From NCBI RefSeq assembly GCF_901827175.1, contig NZ_LR594662.1, positions 2,542,001-2,606,000 on the forward strand: a stretch of 64,000 nucleotides of DNA, written 5' to 3'. This stretch comes from Variovorax sp. RA8 (GTDB taxonomy: Bacteria; Pseudomonadota; Gammaproteobacteria; Burkholderiales; Burkholderiaceae_C). The position numbers were made by a program, and so were the translations under genes. Under the pieces are notes generated by a model, which saw nothing but the letters and a program-made list of their open reading frames with translations, ran no database searches and had not been told where the DNA came from. Positions within the stretch are counted from its first letter, which is position 1; each line of letters opens with the position of its first letter. Positions 1-7,318 of this stretch are shown here, piece after piece.

Positions 1-1321
1 CCGCCAGCGCCCCGAGTGCGACGGTGGTGATGCGCGAGACGCGCAGTTCGGACGCACTGTCTGCCTTGCCGTTCTTGACGACGGTCGCATACAGGTCGTG
101 CGAGACTGCCGAGGCACCCGACAGCGTCAGGCCGGCCACGACCGCCAGGATGGTCGCGAAGGCGACCGCGGAGATGAATCCGAGGAACACGTTGCCACCC
201 ACCGCATTGGCCAGGTGGATGGCCGCCATGTTGCCGCCGCCGATCAGCACGCCCTTGCCGTCGAGGAACTGGGCGTTCGTGAGCACGAAGGTGATGGCGC
301 CGAATCCGATGATGAAGGTCAACAGGTAGAAATAGCCGATCCACCCGGTCGCCCACATGACCGATTTGCGGGCTTCCTTGGCGCTGGGCACGGTGAAGAA
401 GCGCATCAGGATGTGCGGCAGCCCGGCGGTCCCGAACATCAGCGCCATCCCGAAGGAAATGGCCGAGATCGGGTCCTTGACGAAGTTGCCCGGGCCCATG
501 ATCGACTGGCCGATGGCCGCCGCCGCCTGCGCGGTCTTGCCGTCCTTGAGCGCCAGGTCGGTCTTGACCTTCACCGCCCCGGCGAACATCGCCTCCGGGC
601 TGAAGCCGAAGTGCCACAGCACCGACAGCGCCATGAAGCTGGCGCCGCCCAGCAGCAGGCAGGCCTTGATGATCTGGACCCAGGTGGTGGCGGTCATGCC
701 CCCGAACAGGACATAGACCATCATCAGCGAGCCGACGATCACGACCGCGATCCAGTACTCGAGGCCGAACAGCAGCTTGATCAGCTGGCCCGCGCCGACC
801 ATCTGGGCGATCAGGTAGAACGCCACCACGACCAGCGTGCCGGAGGCGGCGAAGATGCGAACCGGCGACTGCTTGAAGCGGAACGCCGCGACATCGGCGA
901 AGGTGAACTTGCCCAGGTTGCGCAGCCGCTCCGCCATCAGGAAGGTGATGACCGGCCAGCCGACCAGGAAGCCGATGGAATAGATCAGCCCGTCGTAGCC
1001 GGCGACCATCACGGCCGCGGAAATGCCGAGGAAGGAGGCGGCGGACATGTAGTCGCCGGCGATTGCCAGGCCATTCTGGAAGCCGGTGATGCCGCCGCCG
1101 GCCGTGTAGAAGTCGGCCACCGACTTGGTCTTGGACGCTGCCCATTTGGTGATGAACAGCGTGCCGATGACGAACACCCCGAACATGCCGATGGCCGTCC
1201 AGTTGGTTGCCTGCTTCTGGGCCTGGCCGAGATCGGCACCGGCGGCCCAGGCTGCTGCGGACGCGGCAAGCAGGCTTGCGAGGATCAGCGCGCCGCGTGG
1301 GTTCGGGAAACGGGCTTTCAT
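1..1321 (-). CDS. actP: Cation/acetate symporter ActP (partial, C-terminus beyond left edge)
   Basis: Sodium:solute symporter family protein for acetate uptake across the inner membrane. The minus-strand frame stays open from an ATG at 1321 to the left edge (about 440 residues), so the C-terminus is missing. It begins with a cleavable-looking signal peptide ([20 protein letters not shown]), as ActP of E. coli does, followed by many hydrophobic segments and typical ActP stretches such as [20 protein letters not shown] and [14 protein letters not shown]. Its ATG overlaps the stop of the upstream DUF485 gene by four bases (ATGA), the usual yjcH-actP arrangement, so the two are translationally coupled. 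The acs gene about 22 kb away would activate the imported acetate. Confidence 0.95.
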   Translation of the reverse strand, partial: MKARFPNPRGALILASLLAASAAAWAAGADLGQAQKQATNWTAIGMFGVFVIGTLFITKWAASKTKSVADFYTAGGGITGFQNGLAIAGDYMSAASFLGISAAVMVAGYDGLIYSIGFLVGWPVITFLMAERLRNLGKFTFADVAAFRFKQSPVRIFAASGTLVVVAFYLIAQMVGAGQLIKLLFGLEYWIAVVIVGSLMMVYVLFGGMTATTWVQIIKACLLLGGASFMALSVLWHFGFSPEAMFAGAVKVKTDLALKDGKTAQAAAAIGQSIMGPGNFVKDPISAISFGMALMFGTAGLPHILMRFFTVPSAKEARKSVMWATGWIGYFYLLTFIIGFGAITFVLTNAQFLDGKGVLIGGGNMAAIHLANAVGGNVFLGFISAVAFATILAVVAGLTLSGASAVSHDLYATVVKNGKADSASELRVSRITTVALGALA

Positions 1322-1626
1322 CGGAGTGTCCCCTTCGCCACCGCGTCGGACAGCGTGTCGAACTCGGCGTTGGCTCGCCTCACGTAGTAGGCGGTGATCG
1401 CGATGGTGAAGAGGATGACGCCGAAGCCGATCGGAATGCCCAGCGTCATCACGCCGTCGCCCATCCGTTGCGCGAGGAAGGGCTTGTTGAACGCCACCAG
1501 CAGTACGAAGCCGTAGTACACGAGCAGCATCAGCAGCGTGAGGATCCAGCCGAAGCGTGTGCGCTTCGCCTTGAGCATTTGGTATTGGGGATGGCCGGCA
1601 ATGCGCCGAACCAGATCGTCGTCCAT
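1318..1626 (-). CDS. yjcH: DUF485 membrane protein (YjcH-like), ActP partner
   Basis: Small inner-membrane protein of 102 residues with two hydrophobic segments (about residues 27-47 and 60-82: [18 protein letters not shown] and [20 protein letters not shown]). The DUF485 family is nearly always encoded directly before actP and is thought to assist the symporter; its exact role is unknown. The start at 1626 is supported by a strong ribosome site (GAAGGAGA) eight bases upstream. It overlaps actP by ATGA. The palindrome at 1688-1701 lies 68 bases upstream (centre), in class II activator geometry relative to a possible -10 (TCCAAT, minus strand, 1665-1660). Confidence 0.92.
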   Translation of the reverse strand: MDDDLVRRIAGHPQYQMLKAKRTRFGWILTLLMLLVYYGFVLLVAFNKPFLAQRMGDGVMTLGIPIGFGVILFTIAITAYYVRRANAEFDTLSDAVAKGTLR

Positions 1627-1687
1627 GGAATCTCCTTCAAAGAGGGGGTTGGCGACGCCATTGGAAGCTGGGGCGCGGTGCGCGCCT

Positions 1688-1701
1688 TTGCGCTAGCGCA
1701 A
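1688..1701. promoter_or_regulatory. Crp/Fnr-family palindrome TTGCG-CTAG-CGCAA, copy 1
   Basis: Perfect 5-4-5 inverted repeat TTGCGCTAGCGCAA in the divergent gap between DUF485-actP (minus) and a hemerythrin-like gene (plus). The flanked 19-mer TTTGCGCTAGCGCAAGGTC (1687-1705) recurs exactly at 23237-23255. The TTGnn-N4-nnCAA layout is that of Crp/Fnr-family operators; the TTGCG half-site resembles NnrR/Dnr-type NO regulators as I remember them, rather than the FNR consensus TTGAT. Which regulator binds is inference. Confidence 0.6.
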
Positions 1702-1818
1702 GGTCTTTGAATTTCGTGTTTCCGGGATCGACCGTCCGGAGTGACCGACTGTTGAGCCATGTCAAAGTGCTGTTCGCCAGCGCCGGTAGCCTTGTGTCTC
1801 CACATCAGAGGAGATCAA

Positions 1819-2295
1819 ATGGCTGCCTTGGATCGCTCCGGCGCGCTTTCGCTCGACTTGCCTTTCATGGATCGCGCGCGTGAAGAGTTCATCCGCCTCC
1901 TGACGCGGGTCGACGAGGCCGACAACGCCCGGCTGCCCTCAGCCTGGAGCGAACTGGTCGAGTGCGCCGCCGAGAATTTCGCGCGCGAGGATGTCTGGAT
2001 GCGTGCAACGAGCCATGCCTCTCGAAACGAACACGCGATCCAGCACCGCGTGGTGCTGGGCGTGATGCGAGAAGGTGCGTTGCAGGCCGGGGAAGGAAGG
2101 CTGCTGCAGGTGCGCGAGATGGCGCGTCAACTGAGGGACTGGCATGTCAAGCATGTCCAGACCATGGATGCAGCGCTCGCCCTCCATCTGCGCGGTGCGC
2201 GATTCGAGCCGGCGAACGTTGAGCCGCAAGCGAAGGATTCGCCTCCCGTGTGGTCGGCACTGCGCGGCGCGGTCGAACACGTCTCCTCCCTTTGA
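1819..2295 (+). CDS. Hemerythrin-like protein with incomplete metal ligands
   Basis: Soluble 158-residue protein, four-helix hemerythrin layout. The ATG at 1819 is chosen because AGGAGA stands seven bases before it; a longer frame from 1759 has no such site. Hemerythrin-like segments: FMDRAREEFIRLLTRV (helix 1), NFAREDVWM (helix 2), EHAIQHRVVLG (helix 3) and WHVKHVQTMD (helix 4). In canonical bacteriohemerythrins helix 1 carries a His and helix 2 begins HFxxEE. Here those His positions appear to be Arg and Asn, so the di-iron site may be incomplete. It is divergent from DUF485-actP across the palindrome at 1688. Role is unknown; O2 or NO sensing or binding is the family expectation if metal still binds. 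Confidence 0.7.
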   Translation: MAALDRSGALSLDLPFMDRAREEFIRLLTRVDEADNARLPSAWSELVECAAENFAREDVWMRATSHASRNEHAIQHRVVLGVMREGALQAGEGRLLQVREMARQLRDWHVKHVQTMDAALALHLRGARFEPANVEPQAKDSPPVWSALRGAVEHVSSL

Positions 2296-2315
2296 ACCCA
2301 AGACCGAGGCGTGGC

Positions 2316-2331
2316 AGGAGCAGGTGCTCCT
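2316..2331. terminator. Hairpin between convergent hemerythrin and nnrS genes
   Basis: Perfect inverted repeat AGGAGC-AGGT-GCTCCT in the 76-bp gap between the converging gene ends at 2295 and 2372. There is no T tract on either strand, so it is only a weak candidate for a bidirectional terminator. Confidence 0.35.
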
Positions 2332-2371
2332 CGATGTCGCCAGGCCGTGAATGCGTCGGATGCCGGCAAGT

Positions 2372-3568
2372 TCAGCCGGGAGCGCCGTCCAGGCGCGGCC
2401 GCGTCAGCACCGGCCAGTAGCGCACCGCATACAGGGCGAAACCCGCGGTCCAGAAGACGGCCGAGGCCAGCACCGCGCCGAGGGTTTGCGACGGTGCGAC
2501 GAGCGGCACGAGGATCCGCGCCAGCGCCGCGAGCATGACCAGCAGGAAACAGGCGGTATCGGCCCGGTCTGCATGCAGGAGCCTGGCCGTGTGGCCGCGC
2601 GCAGTGCGCACCATCATCCCGATGATGAGTCCCCCCGCTGCTCCCACCGTCAGCGCGTGGGTGGCCAGGGAGGGGGACACCCAGCCCTGCGAGGCCAGCA
2701 CCCGCAACACGAGGTGAACGGGAATCCACGCGTAGGCCAGGTGCAGCACGAGAACGAGTGGGTTGTGCAGTGTCTTCCACGGCCGCCACAGCAGCCACCG
2801 CACCAGGTGCGCGAGCGCTGCGACGAAGGCGGCAGCGGCCATGACGACCGGCGGCAGGCCCGACACGTCGACCAGCAGCAGGGCGAGCACGGCGCCGAGC
2901 GCCACCCGCTCGACCATGGGCCGGCGCGTTGCATTGGCGCCGGGAACGCCGTTGTTGGTGAACATCGGAATGACCCGGCCGCCCATCACCGCCATGATGA
3001 ACAGCAGGATGTCCAGCGCCAGCTGGATGCCGATCCAGGCCGGCGCCGCGATCACGCCGAGCGCCGAAAGATGGAACGCCAGGGCCGCTCCCGACATCAG
3101 CAGCAGCAGCCCGATGAAGAAATAGTTGCGGCGATTGCGCGCACCCACGAGCGCAATGGCCAGGGCGATCGCGCTTGCCAGCGGAAACGCCGCGTTGACC
3201 ACGGCGGCCGTCCATGCGAATGGCGTGAGCACGAGGATCCGCCCGGCCACCCAGAGTGCCGCCAAGGCCGCCAGCGGCAGGCCCGTGGGCGTCGGCCGGC
3301 CGGACCAGTTGCGCCCCGCGGTGAAGAGAAAGCCGACGATCACAGCGAGCAAGAAGCCGAACAGCATCTCGTGCGCGTGCCACAGCGGACCCTGAAGATA
3401 GGCCAGCGGCAGCCAGCCGGCGAACTGCGCCGCCCACAGCCCGATGGACAGGGCTGCGAAAGCGCTGGCCAGCAGGTAGAACGGGCGGAAGCCGAGTTGC
3501 CACAGGGCGAAGCCGGGCGGCTGGGCGACGGGTGGTTGCGCCTGCTTGACGGCGATCAAGGGAGCCAT
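2372..3568 (-). CDS. nnrS: NnrS family membrane protein
   Basis: Polytopic inner-membrane haem/copper protein of the NnrS family (398 residues, about 12 hydrophobic segments), linked in proteobacteria to denitrification and resistance to NO stress. Recognisable family features are the N-terminal FALWQLGFRPFYLLAS, WHAHEMLFGF (residues about 62-71), GGRVIPMFTNNGVPG mid-protein and LTVGAAGGLIIGMMVRTARG near the C-terminal third. The start at 3568 shares one base with the stop of the nitroreductase gene (TAATG), so it is the last gene of a usp-nrdJ-nitroreductase-nnrS operon. That operon has an FNR-type promoter at 7203-7251, which fits expression under oxygen limitation. Confidence 0.92.
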   Translation of the reverse strand: MAPLIAVKQAQPPVAQPPGFALWQLGFRPFYLLASAFAALSIGLWAAQFAGWLPLAYLQGPLWHAHEMLFGFLLAVIVGFLFTAGRNWSGRPTPTGLPLAALAALWVAGRILVLTPFAWTAAVVNAAFPLASAIALAIALVGARNRRNYFFIGLLLLMSGAALAFHLSALGVIAAPAWIGIQLALDILLFIMAVMGGRVIPMFTNNGVPGANATRRPMVERVALGAVLALLLVDVSGLPPVVMAAAAFVAALAHLVRWLLWRPWKTLHNPLVLVLHLAYAWIPVHLVLRVLASQGWVSPSLATHALTVGAAGGLIIGMMVRTARGHTARLLHADRADTACFLLVMLAALARILVPLVAPSQTLGAVLASAVFWTAGFALYAVRYWPVLTRPRLDGAPG

Positions 3569-4215
3569 TACCTGTTCACGGGCGTCTGTCCCAGCTCGGA
3601 GACATAGCGCTCGAGGGTGGGGCGCGCCGGACCGGCCTTGTGTGCCAGCACCGTGCCCACGCTGATGAAACACAGCGGCTCCTCGTGTTCCTCCAGGCCG
3701 AACAACGAGCGCAGTCCGGCAGACGGAAGCGACCGGCCGGTGGTCAAGGCCGAGCCGTAGCCCAGGACCGTCGCGGTCAGAAGCATGTTCTGGATGGCAC
3801 ATCCGGCCGACAGGATTCTCTCGGTTGCCGGGATCTCCCCGTTGTCGGGGCCCAGCCGCACGATCGCCAGCATCAGGACTGGAGCCTGGAAAGCCTCTTC
3901 GCGCGCCATGCCGCGCTCCTCGGGCGTGGCTGCGGCATCGCGTTCATTCAGGGACTGTGCGAAGACTTCGCCCAGCCGTCCCCGTTGCCGCGGCGGAACG
4001 ATGACGAAGCGCCATGGCACGAGTCCTCCGTGGTCGGGGGCAGCCGCAGCGGCGCCGAGAATGTGCTCGAGCTCGGACTGCTCGGGTCCGGGCGCCCCCA
4101 GCCGCCTCGGCAGCACGGTGCGGCGCGTATGCAGGAGTTCGGCCAGTTGCCGTTCGGTGACAGGTGGATCAGCCGGAACAGCGGTCGACGCGCCGGGTTC
4201 GATGGGAGTAGGCAT
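3568..4215 (-). CDS. Nitroreductase family protein (YdjA-like)
   Basis: FMN-dependent NAD(P)H oxidoreductase of the nitroreductase fold, 215 residues. Family signatures are the N-terminal RRTVLPRRLGAPGP, then APDHGGLVPWRFVIV (FMN binding), GCAIQNMLLTATVLGYGSAL and the C-terminal LCFISVGT. The spacing is like YdjA, a minimal nitroreductase. Substrate cannot be told from sequence. It lies 21 bases after nrdJ and overlaps nnrS by one base, so it is co-transcribed with genes for anaerobic growth. A role in clearing reactive nitrogen species is possible but inferred only from context. Confidence 0.85.
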   Translation of the reverse strand: MPTPIEPGASTAVPADPPVTERQLAELLHTRRTVLPRRLGAPGPEQSELEHILGAAAAAPDHGGLVPWRFVIVPPRQRGRLGEVFAQSLNERDAAATPEERGMAREEAFQAPVLMLAIVRLGPDNGEIPATERILSAGCAIQNMLLTATVLGYGSALTTGRSLPSAGLRSLFGLEEHEEPLCFISVGTVLAHKAGPARPTLERYVSELGQTPVNR

Positions 4216-4236
4216 TTCGAATTCCCCAGAAGTGTT

Positions 4237-6642
4237 TCATCCGCAGCTTCCCAGGTGTCCGCACTGTGTGCAATAGTCGCATCCGTCCTTGCGGATCATC
4301 GCGTGGGCGCCGCATTCCGGGCACCTGGCGCCCATCAAGGAGGGCGCTGCGGATGCCGCCGATGCCGAGGCCTCCGATGTGGCTGGCAGCGCGCCGCTTC
4401 GCTTTGCGATCAGCTGCTGGATCGCGTACGCAATGGCGCCGACCTCGGAGTCGTGCCACATGGGCACGCGGGTGCCATCGGCCTTCGCGTGGGTGCCCAG
4501 GCGCACGGGGCCGCGGTCCCAGGCCACCTTGCGCATGTCTGCGAGCGCACGTTCGAGAAAGCCGCCGCGTGCGGCCAGCGACAGCAGCCGCATGCTCGCG
4601 GTGATCCATTGCTGTGATTCGCCGCTCTGGCCCACGGGCATGAAGAATTCGATGGCCCGCTCCCGCCCGTCGGGCAGCGGCAGGAACGACACCACGAGGT
4701 AGAGCGTCTGCCGTCCCTGCTGCGTCCAGTACTCGATCTTCTCGGCGCTGGCGTTTAACGCACCCGTCGGGCGGCTGGCGATCATCGCGCGCATCGGGTC
4801 GGCTGCGGCGTGGACGGCGCGCGTGGGCAGATCCTGCTTCGCTGCCGGCGCGGCCTCCAGCACCGACCCGAGGATGCTGTTGGGCCGGTAGGTGGCGAGT
4901 CCCTTCAGCCTGGCTGTCCAGGCGTGCAGGTAGAGTTCCTTGAACTCCTCGTACGGACAGTCGGCCGGCACGTTCACCGTCTTGGAGATGGCGGTATCGA
5001 CGAAGGGCTGGACTGCTTCCATCATCGCCAGATGGCCGGCCGCCGGCATCGACAGGGCCGAGACGAAGCAGGACGGCAATGCCTCGGTGTCGCCCCCCAG
5101 GGCGCGGTACAGCCGCCAGGCATGGTCTTCCACCTCGTACTCCGAGATGCTGCCGTCGGCTTCGCGCTTCTTGCGGCGGTAGGTCCACGAGAACGCCGGC
5201 TCGATGCCGTTCGAGGCGTTGTCCGCAAACGCCAGGCTCACGGTGCCGGTCGGCGCAATGGAGACCAGGTGGCTGTTGCGGATGCCATGCATGCGGATCT
5301 GCTCCTGCAATGCCTGGTCCAGGCGGCTGGCGAAAGTGCCTCGCGCCAGATAGCGCTCCGCCTCGAAAAGAGGGAAGGGGCCTTTCTCGCGCGCCAGGCC
5401 CACCGACGCCATGTAGGCGGCGTCACGCAGGCTGCGCGCGATGCGCACGGCCATGGCCCGGCCCTCCGGCTGGTCATAGCGCAGGCACAGCATGGCCAGC
5501 GTGTCGCCCAGGCCCGTGAAGCCCACGCCGATGCGGCGTTTGGCCATCGCCTCCGCGCGCTGCTGCGGCAGCGGCCAGAACGTGAGGTCCAGCACGTTGT
5601 CGAGTGCCCGGACCTGCACTGCGACGCTGTCGCTGAAATGCTGGAAATCGAACTGCGCCTCGCCACCAACCCCGAACGGGTGGCGGACGAAGCGCGGCAG
5701 GATGATCGGACCGAGGTCGCAGCAACCGTAAGGCGGCAGCGGCTGCTCGCCGCATGGATTGGTCGCCTCGATGTGTTCGCAGTAGCGCAGGTTGTTGTCG
5801 GTGTTGATGGCATCCGTGAACAGGATGCCCGGTTCGGCGAAGTCATAGGCCGATCGCATGACCGTGTCCCAGAGCTCCCGCGCGGGCAGGCGCCGATAGA
5901 TCCAGTTGCCGTCCGGGGCCTGCGTCGCACCTCGCGCGATCAGCTCGGCTCCCGGCCTGGCGCGGTGCGCCAGCGCCCATTCCTCGTCGGCCGCCAACGC
6001 GCGCATGAAGTCGTCGCCTACCGCGATGGACACGTTGAAGTTGTTCCAGCGCCCCGGCGTGCGCTTGGCGGTGATGAAATCCAGCACGTCGGGGTGGTCG
6101 ATGCGCAGCACGCCCATCTGCGCGCCACGGCGCGCGCCGGCGCTCTCGACGGTCGAGCAGGACCGGTCGAACACGTCGATGTAGCTGCACGGACCGGAGG
6201 CCAGCGAGGCGGTGGCATGCACCTGCGCGCCGCGCGGCCGGATGCGGGAGAAGTCATAGCCGACCCCGCCGCCGCGGCGCATGGTTTCCGCCGCCTCGCG
6301 CAGCGCCTCGTAGATGCCGGCATAGCCTGCGTTGTCCCGGCCCTGGATGCAATCGCCTACCGGCTGCACGAAGCAATTGATCAGCGTGGCGTCCACTCCG
6401 GTGCCGGCGGCGCTCATGATGCGCCCGGCCCCGATCGCCCCGGCCTGCAGGTTGGCGAGGAATCGCGCCTCCCATTGCTCGCGATCGCCCTTGGCCTCCA
6501 CCGACGCCAACGCTCGCGCGACGCGCGCAAAGAGATCCTCGGTGTCCTTCTCGCCAGGCTTGAGGTATTTTTCCAGCAGCACGTCGCGGCTGATGGGCTG
6601 CACGGGCAGCGGCGAGTCCAAGACGGCGTCATCGCGCTTCAT
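4237..6642 (-). CDS. nrdJ: Adenosylcobalamin-dependent (class II) ribonucleotide reductase
   Basis: Makes deoxyribonucleotides with vitamin B12 coenzyme, needing neither O2 nor a diiron subunit. Seen in the protein: NCFVQPVGD (first redox cysteine region), GGGVGYDFSRIRPRG, NPCGEQPLPPYGCCDLG with the catalytic Cys/Glu pair, SIAPTGTVSLAFADNASNG, and a C-terminal zinc-ribbon-like tail with paired cysteines (CPECG...CDYCTQCG), as in long NrdJ enzymes. About 801 residues from the ATG at 6642. A GTG at 6726 would add 28 residues and lies only nine bases after the usp stop; neither start has a clear ribosome site, so the start is uncertain. Its place in an FNR-promoted operon with nnrS fits dNTP supply during nitrate respiration. 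Confidence 0.93.
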   Translation of the reverse strand: MKRDDAVLDSPLPVQPISRDVLLEKYLKPGEKDTEDLFARVARALASVEAKGDREQWEARFLANLQAGAIGAGRIMSAAGTGVDATLINCFVQPVGDCIQGRDNAGYAGIYEALREAAETMRRGGGVGYDFSRIRPRGAQVHATASLASGPCSYIDVFDRSCSTVESAGARRGAQMGVLRIDHPDVLDFITAKRTPGRWNNFNVSIAVGDDFMRALAADEEWALAHRARPGAELIARGATQAPDGNWIYRRLPARELWDTVMRSAYDFAEPGILFTDAINTDNNLRYCEHIEATNPCGEQPLPPYGCCDLGPIILPRFVRHPFGVGGEAQFDFQHFSDSVAVQVRALDNVLDLTFWPLPQQRAEAMAKRRIGVGFTGLGDTLAMLCLRYDQPEGRAMAVRIARSLRDAAYMASVGLAREKGPFPLFEAERYLARGTFASRLDQALQEQIRMHGIRNSHLVSIAPTGTVSLAFADNASNGIEPAFSWTYRRKKREADGSISEYEVEDHAWRLYRALGGDTEALPSCFVSALSMPAAGHLAMMEAVQPFVDTAISKTVNVPADCPYEEFKELYLHAWTARLKGLATYRPNSILGSVLEAAPAAKQDLPTRAVHAAADPMRAMIASRPTGALNASAEKIEYWTQQGRQTLYLVVSFLPLPDGRERAIEFFMPVGQSGESQQWITASMRLLSLAARGGFLERALADMRKVAWDRGPVRLGTHAKADGTRVPMWHDSEVGAIAYAIQQLIAKRSGALPATSEASASAASAAPSLMGARCPECGAHAMIRKDGCDYCTQCGHLGSCG

Positions 6643-6735
6643 GTGGTGGCCTGGACGATCCGGGAGAAACGAGCGCGCTTGCGGATCGTTCGCTGGCGGC
6701 GATTCCAGCACTTCGGAGGAGACCACGCCGGACCA

Positions 6736-7179
6736 TCAGCGCAGCACGAGCACCGGCACGTCGGAATGCGCGAGGACCTGCGCGGTCTGGCTGCCCAGGA
6801 AGGCGCTCGTCAGCCCGGTGCGTCCGTGCGTGGCCATCACGATGAGATCGCTGCCGTACTTGCCGGCTGCATCCACGATGGATTCGGCCACGCGGCTCGA
6901 TCTGACGATCGCCGAATTGACCCGGACGCCACAAGCCTGGGCGCGTTTCTCGACCTCGTCGAGCATGGTCCTGGCCTGCTCGGCGCGCCGGCCCTCGATG
7001 CGGTCCATCTCCTCGGATTCGAAGCCGAGGGCCCCATCCATGTGGCTCTTGACCTGCCGCCGCACCACGGTGAAGGCGGTCAGCTCGGCCTTGTGTTCCG
7101 TGGCCAGGTCGATGGCCTTCGACACGGCTTTCTCCGCCAATGGGGAGCCATCGGTGGCGACGAGAATGCGCTTGAACAT
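6736..7179 (-). CDS. Universal stress protein (UspA family), first gene of nrdJ operon
   Basis: 147-residue single-domain Usp with the N-terminal MFKRILVATDGSPLAEKAV and the nucleotide-binding signature VMATHGRTGLTSAFLGSQT near the C-terminus. The start at 7179 has AGGAGA about seven bases upstream. It is the first gene downstream of the FNR-type promoter (box 7238-7251, -10 at 7210-7215), with a predicted 24-base leader. Usp proteins controlled by Anr/FNR are known for anaerobic survival in pseudomonads, which this placement echoes. Confidence 0.92.
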   Translation of the reverse strand: MFKRILVATDGSPLAEKAVSKAIDLATEHKAELTAFTVVRRQVKSHMDGALGFESEEMDRIEGRRAEQARTMLDEVEKRAQACGVRVNSAIVRSSRVAESIVDAAGKYGSDLIVMATHGRTGLTSAFLGSQTAQVLAHSDVPVLVLR

Positions 7180-7209
7180 GATCAGTCTCCTGCGACGTTG
7201 AATGCCCCG

Positions 7210-7215
7210 AGCGTA
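7210..7215 (-). promoter_or_regulatory. -10 element of FNR class II promoter (usp-nrdJ operon)
   Basis: Minus-strand hexamer TACGCT (matches TAnnnT). Its first base is 29.5 bases from the centre of the FNR box at 7238-7251, exactly the spacing of class II FNR promoters (box at -41.5, -10 starting at -12). Predicted transcription start near 7203, 24 bases before the usp ATG. Confidence 0.65.
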
Positions 7216-7237
7216 GGCCGGCAGGGCTTTTCGCTGA

Positions 7238-7251
7238 TTGATATGGATCAA
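7238..7251. promoter_or_regulatory. Perfect FNR/ANR box TTGAT-ATGG-ATCAA
   Basis: Exact match to the FNR consensus TTGATnnnnATCAA in the 136-bp gap between usp-nrdJ-nnrS (minus) and narXL (plus). Geometry favours activation of the minus-strand operon. The same box could also influence narX, whose start is 65 bases to the right of its end. Confidence 0.85.
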
Positions 7252-7318
7252 CCAAGGACGTCGATCCGGATGGAGAATGCGGCAAGCAAACGCAAAGACT
7301 GGTTGGTGGCGTTCGATG

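Noticed and set aside
98..1387. Long plus-strand open frame opposite actP
   Set aside because: Composition is dominated by Arg, Glu, Asp and His repeats with no domain; the minus strand encodes recognisable ActP and DUF485.
7238..7318. N-terminal extension of NarX starting at TTG 7238
   Set aside because: That start lies inside the FNR box, has no ribosome site, and the added residues do not resemble NarX; the first transmembrane segment follows directly after ATG 7319.
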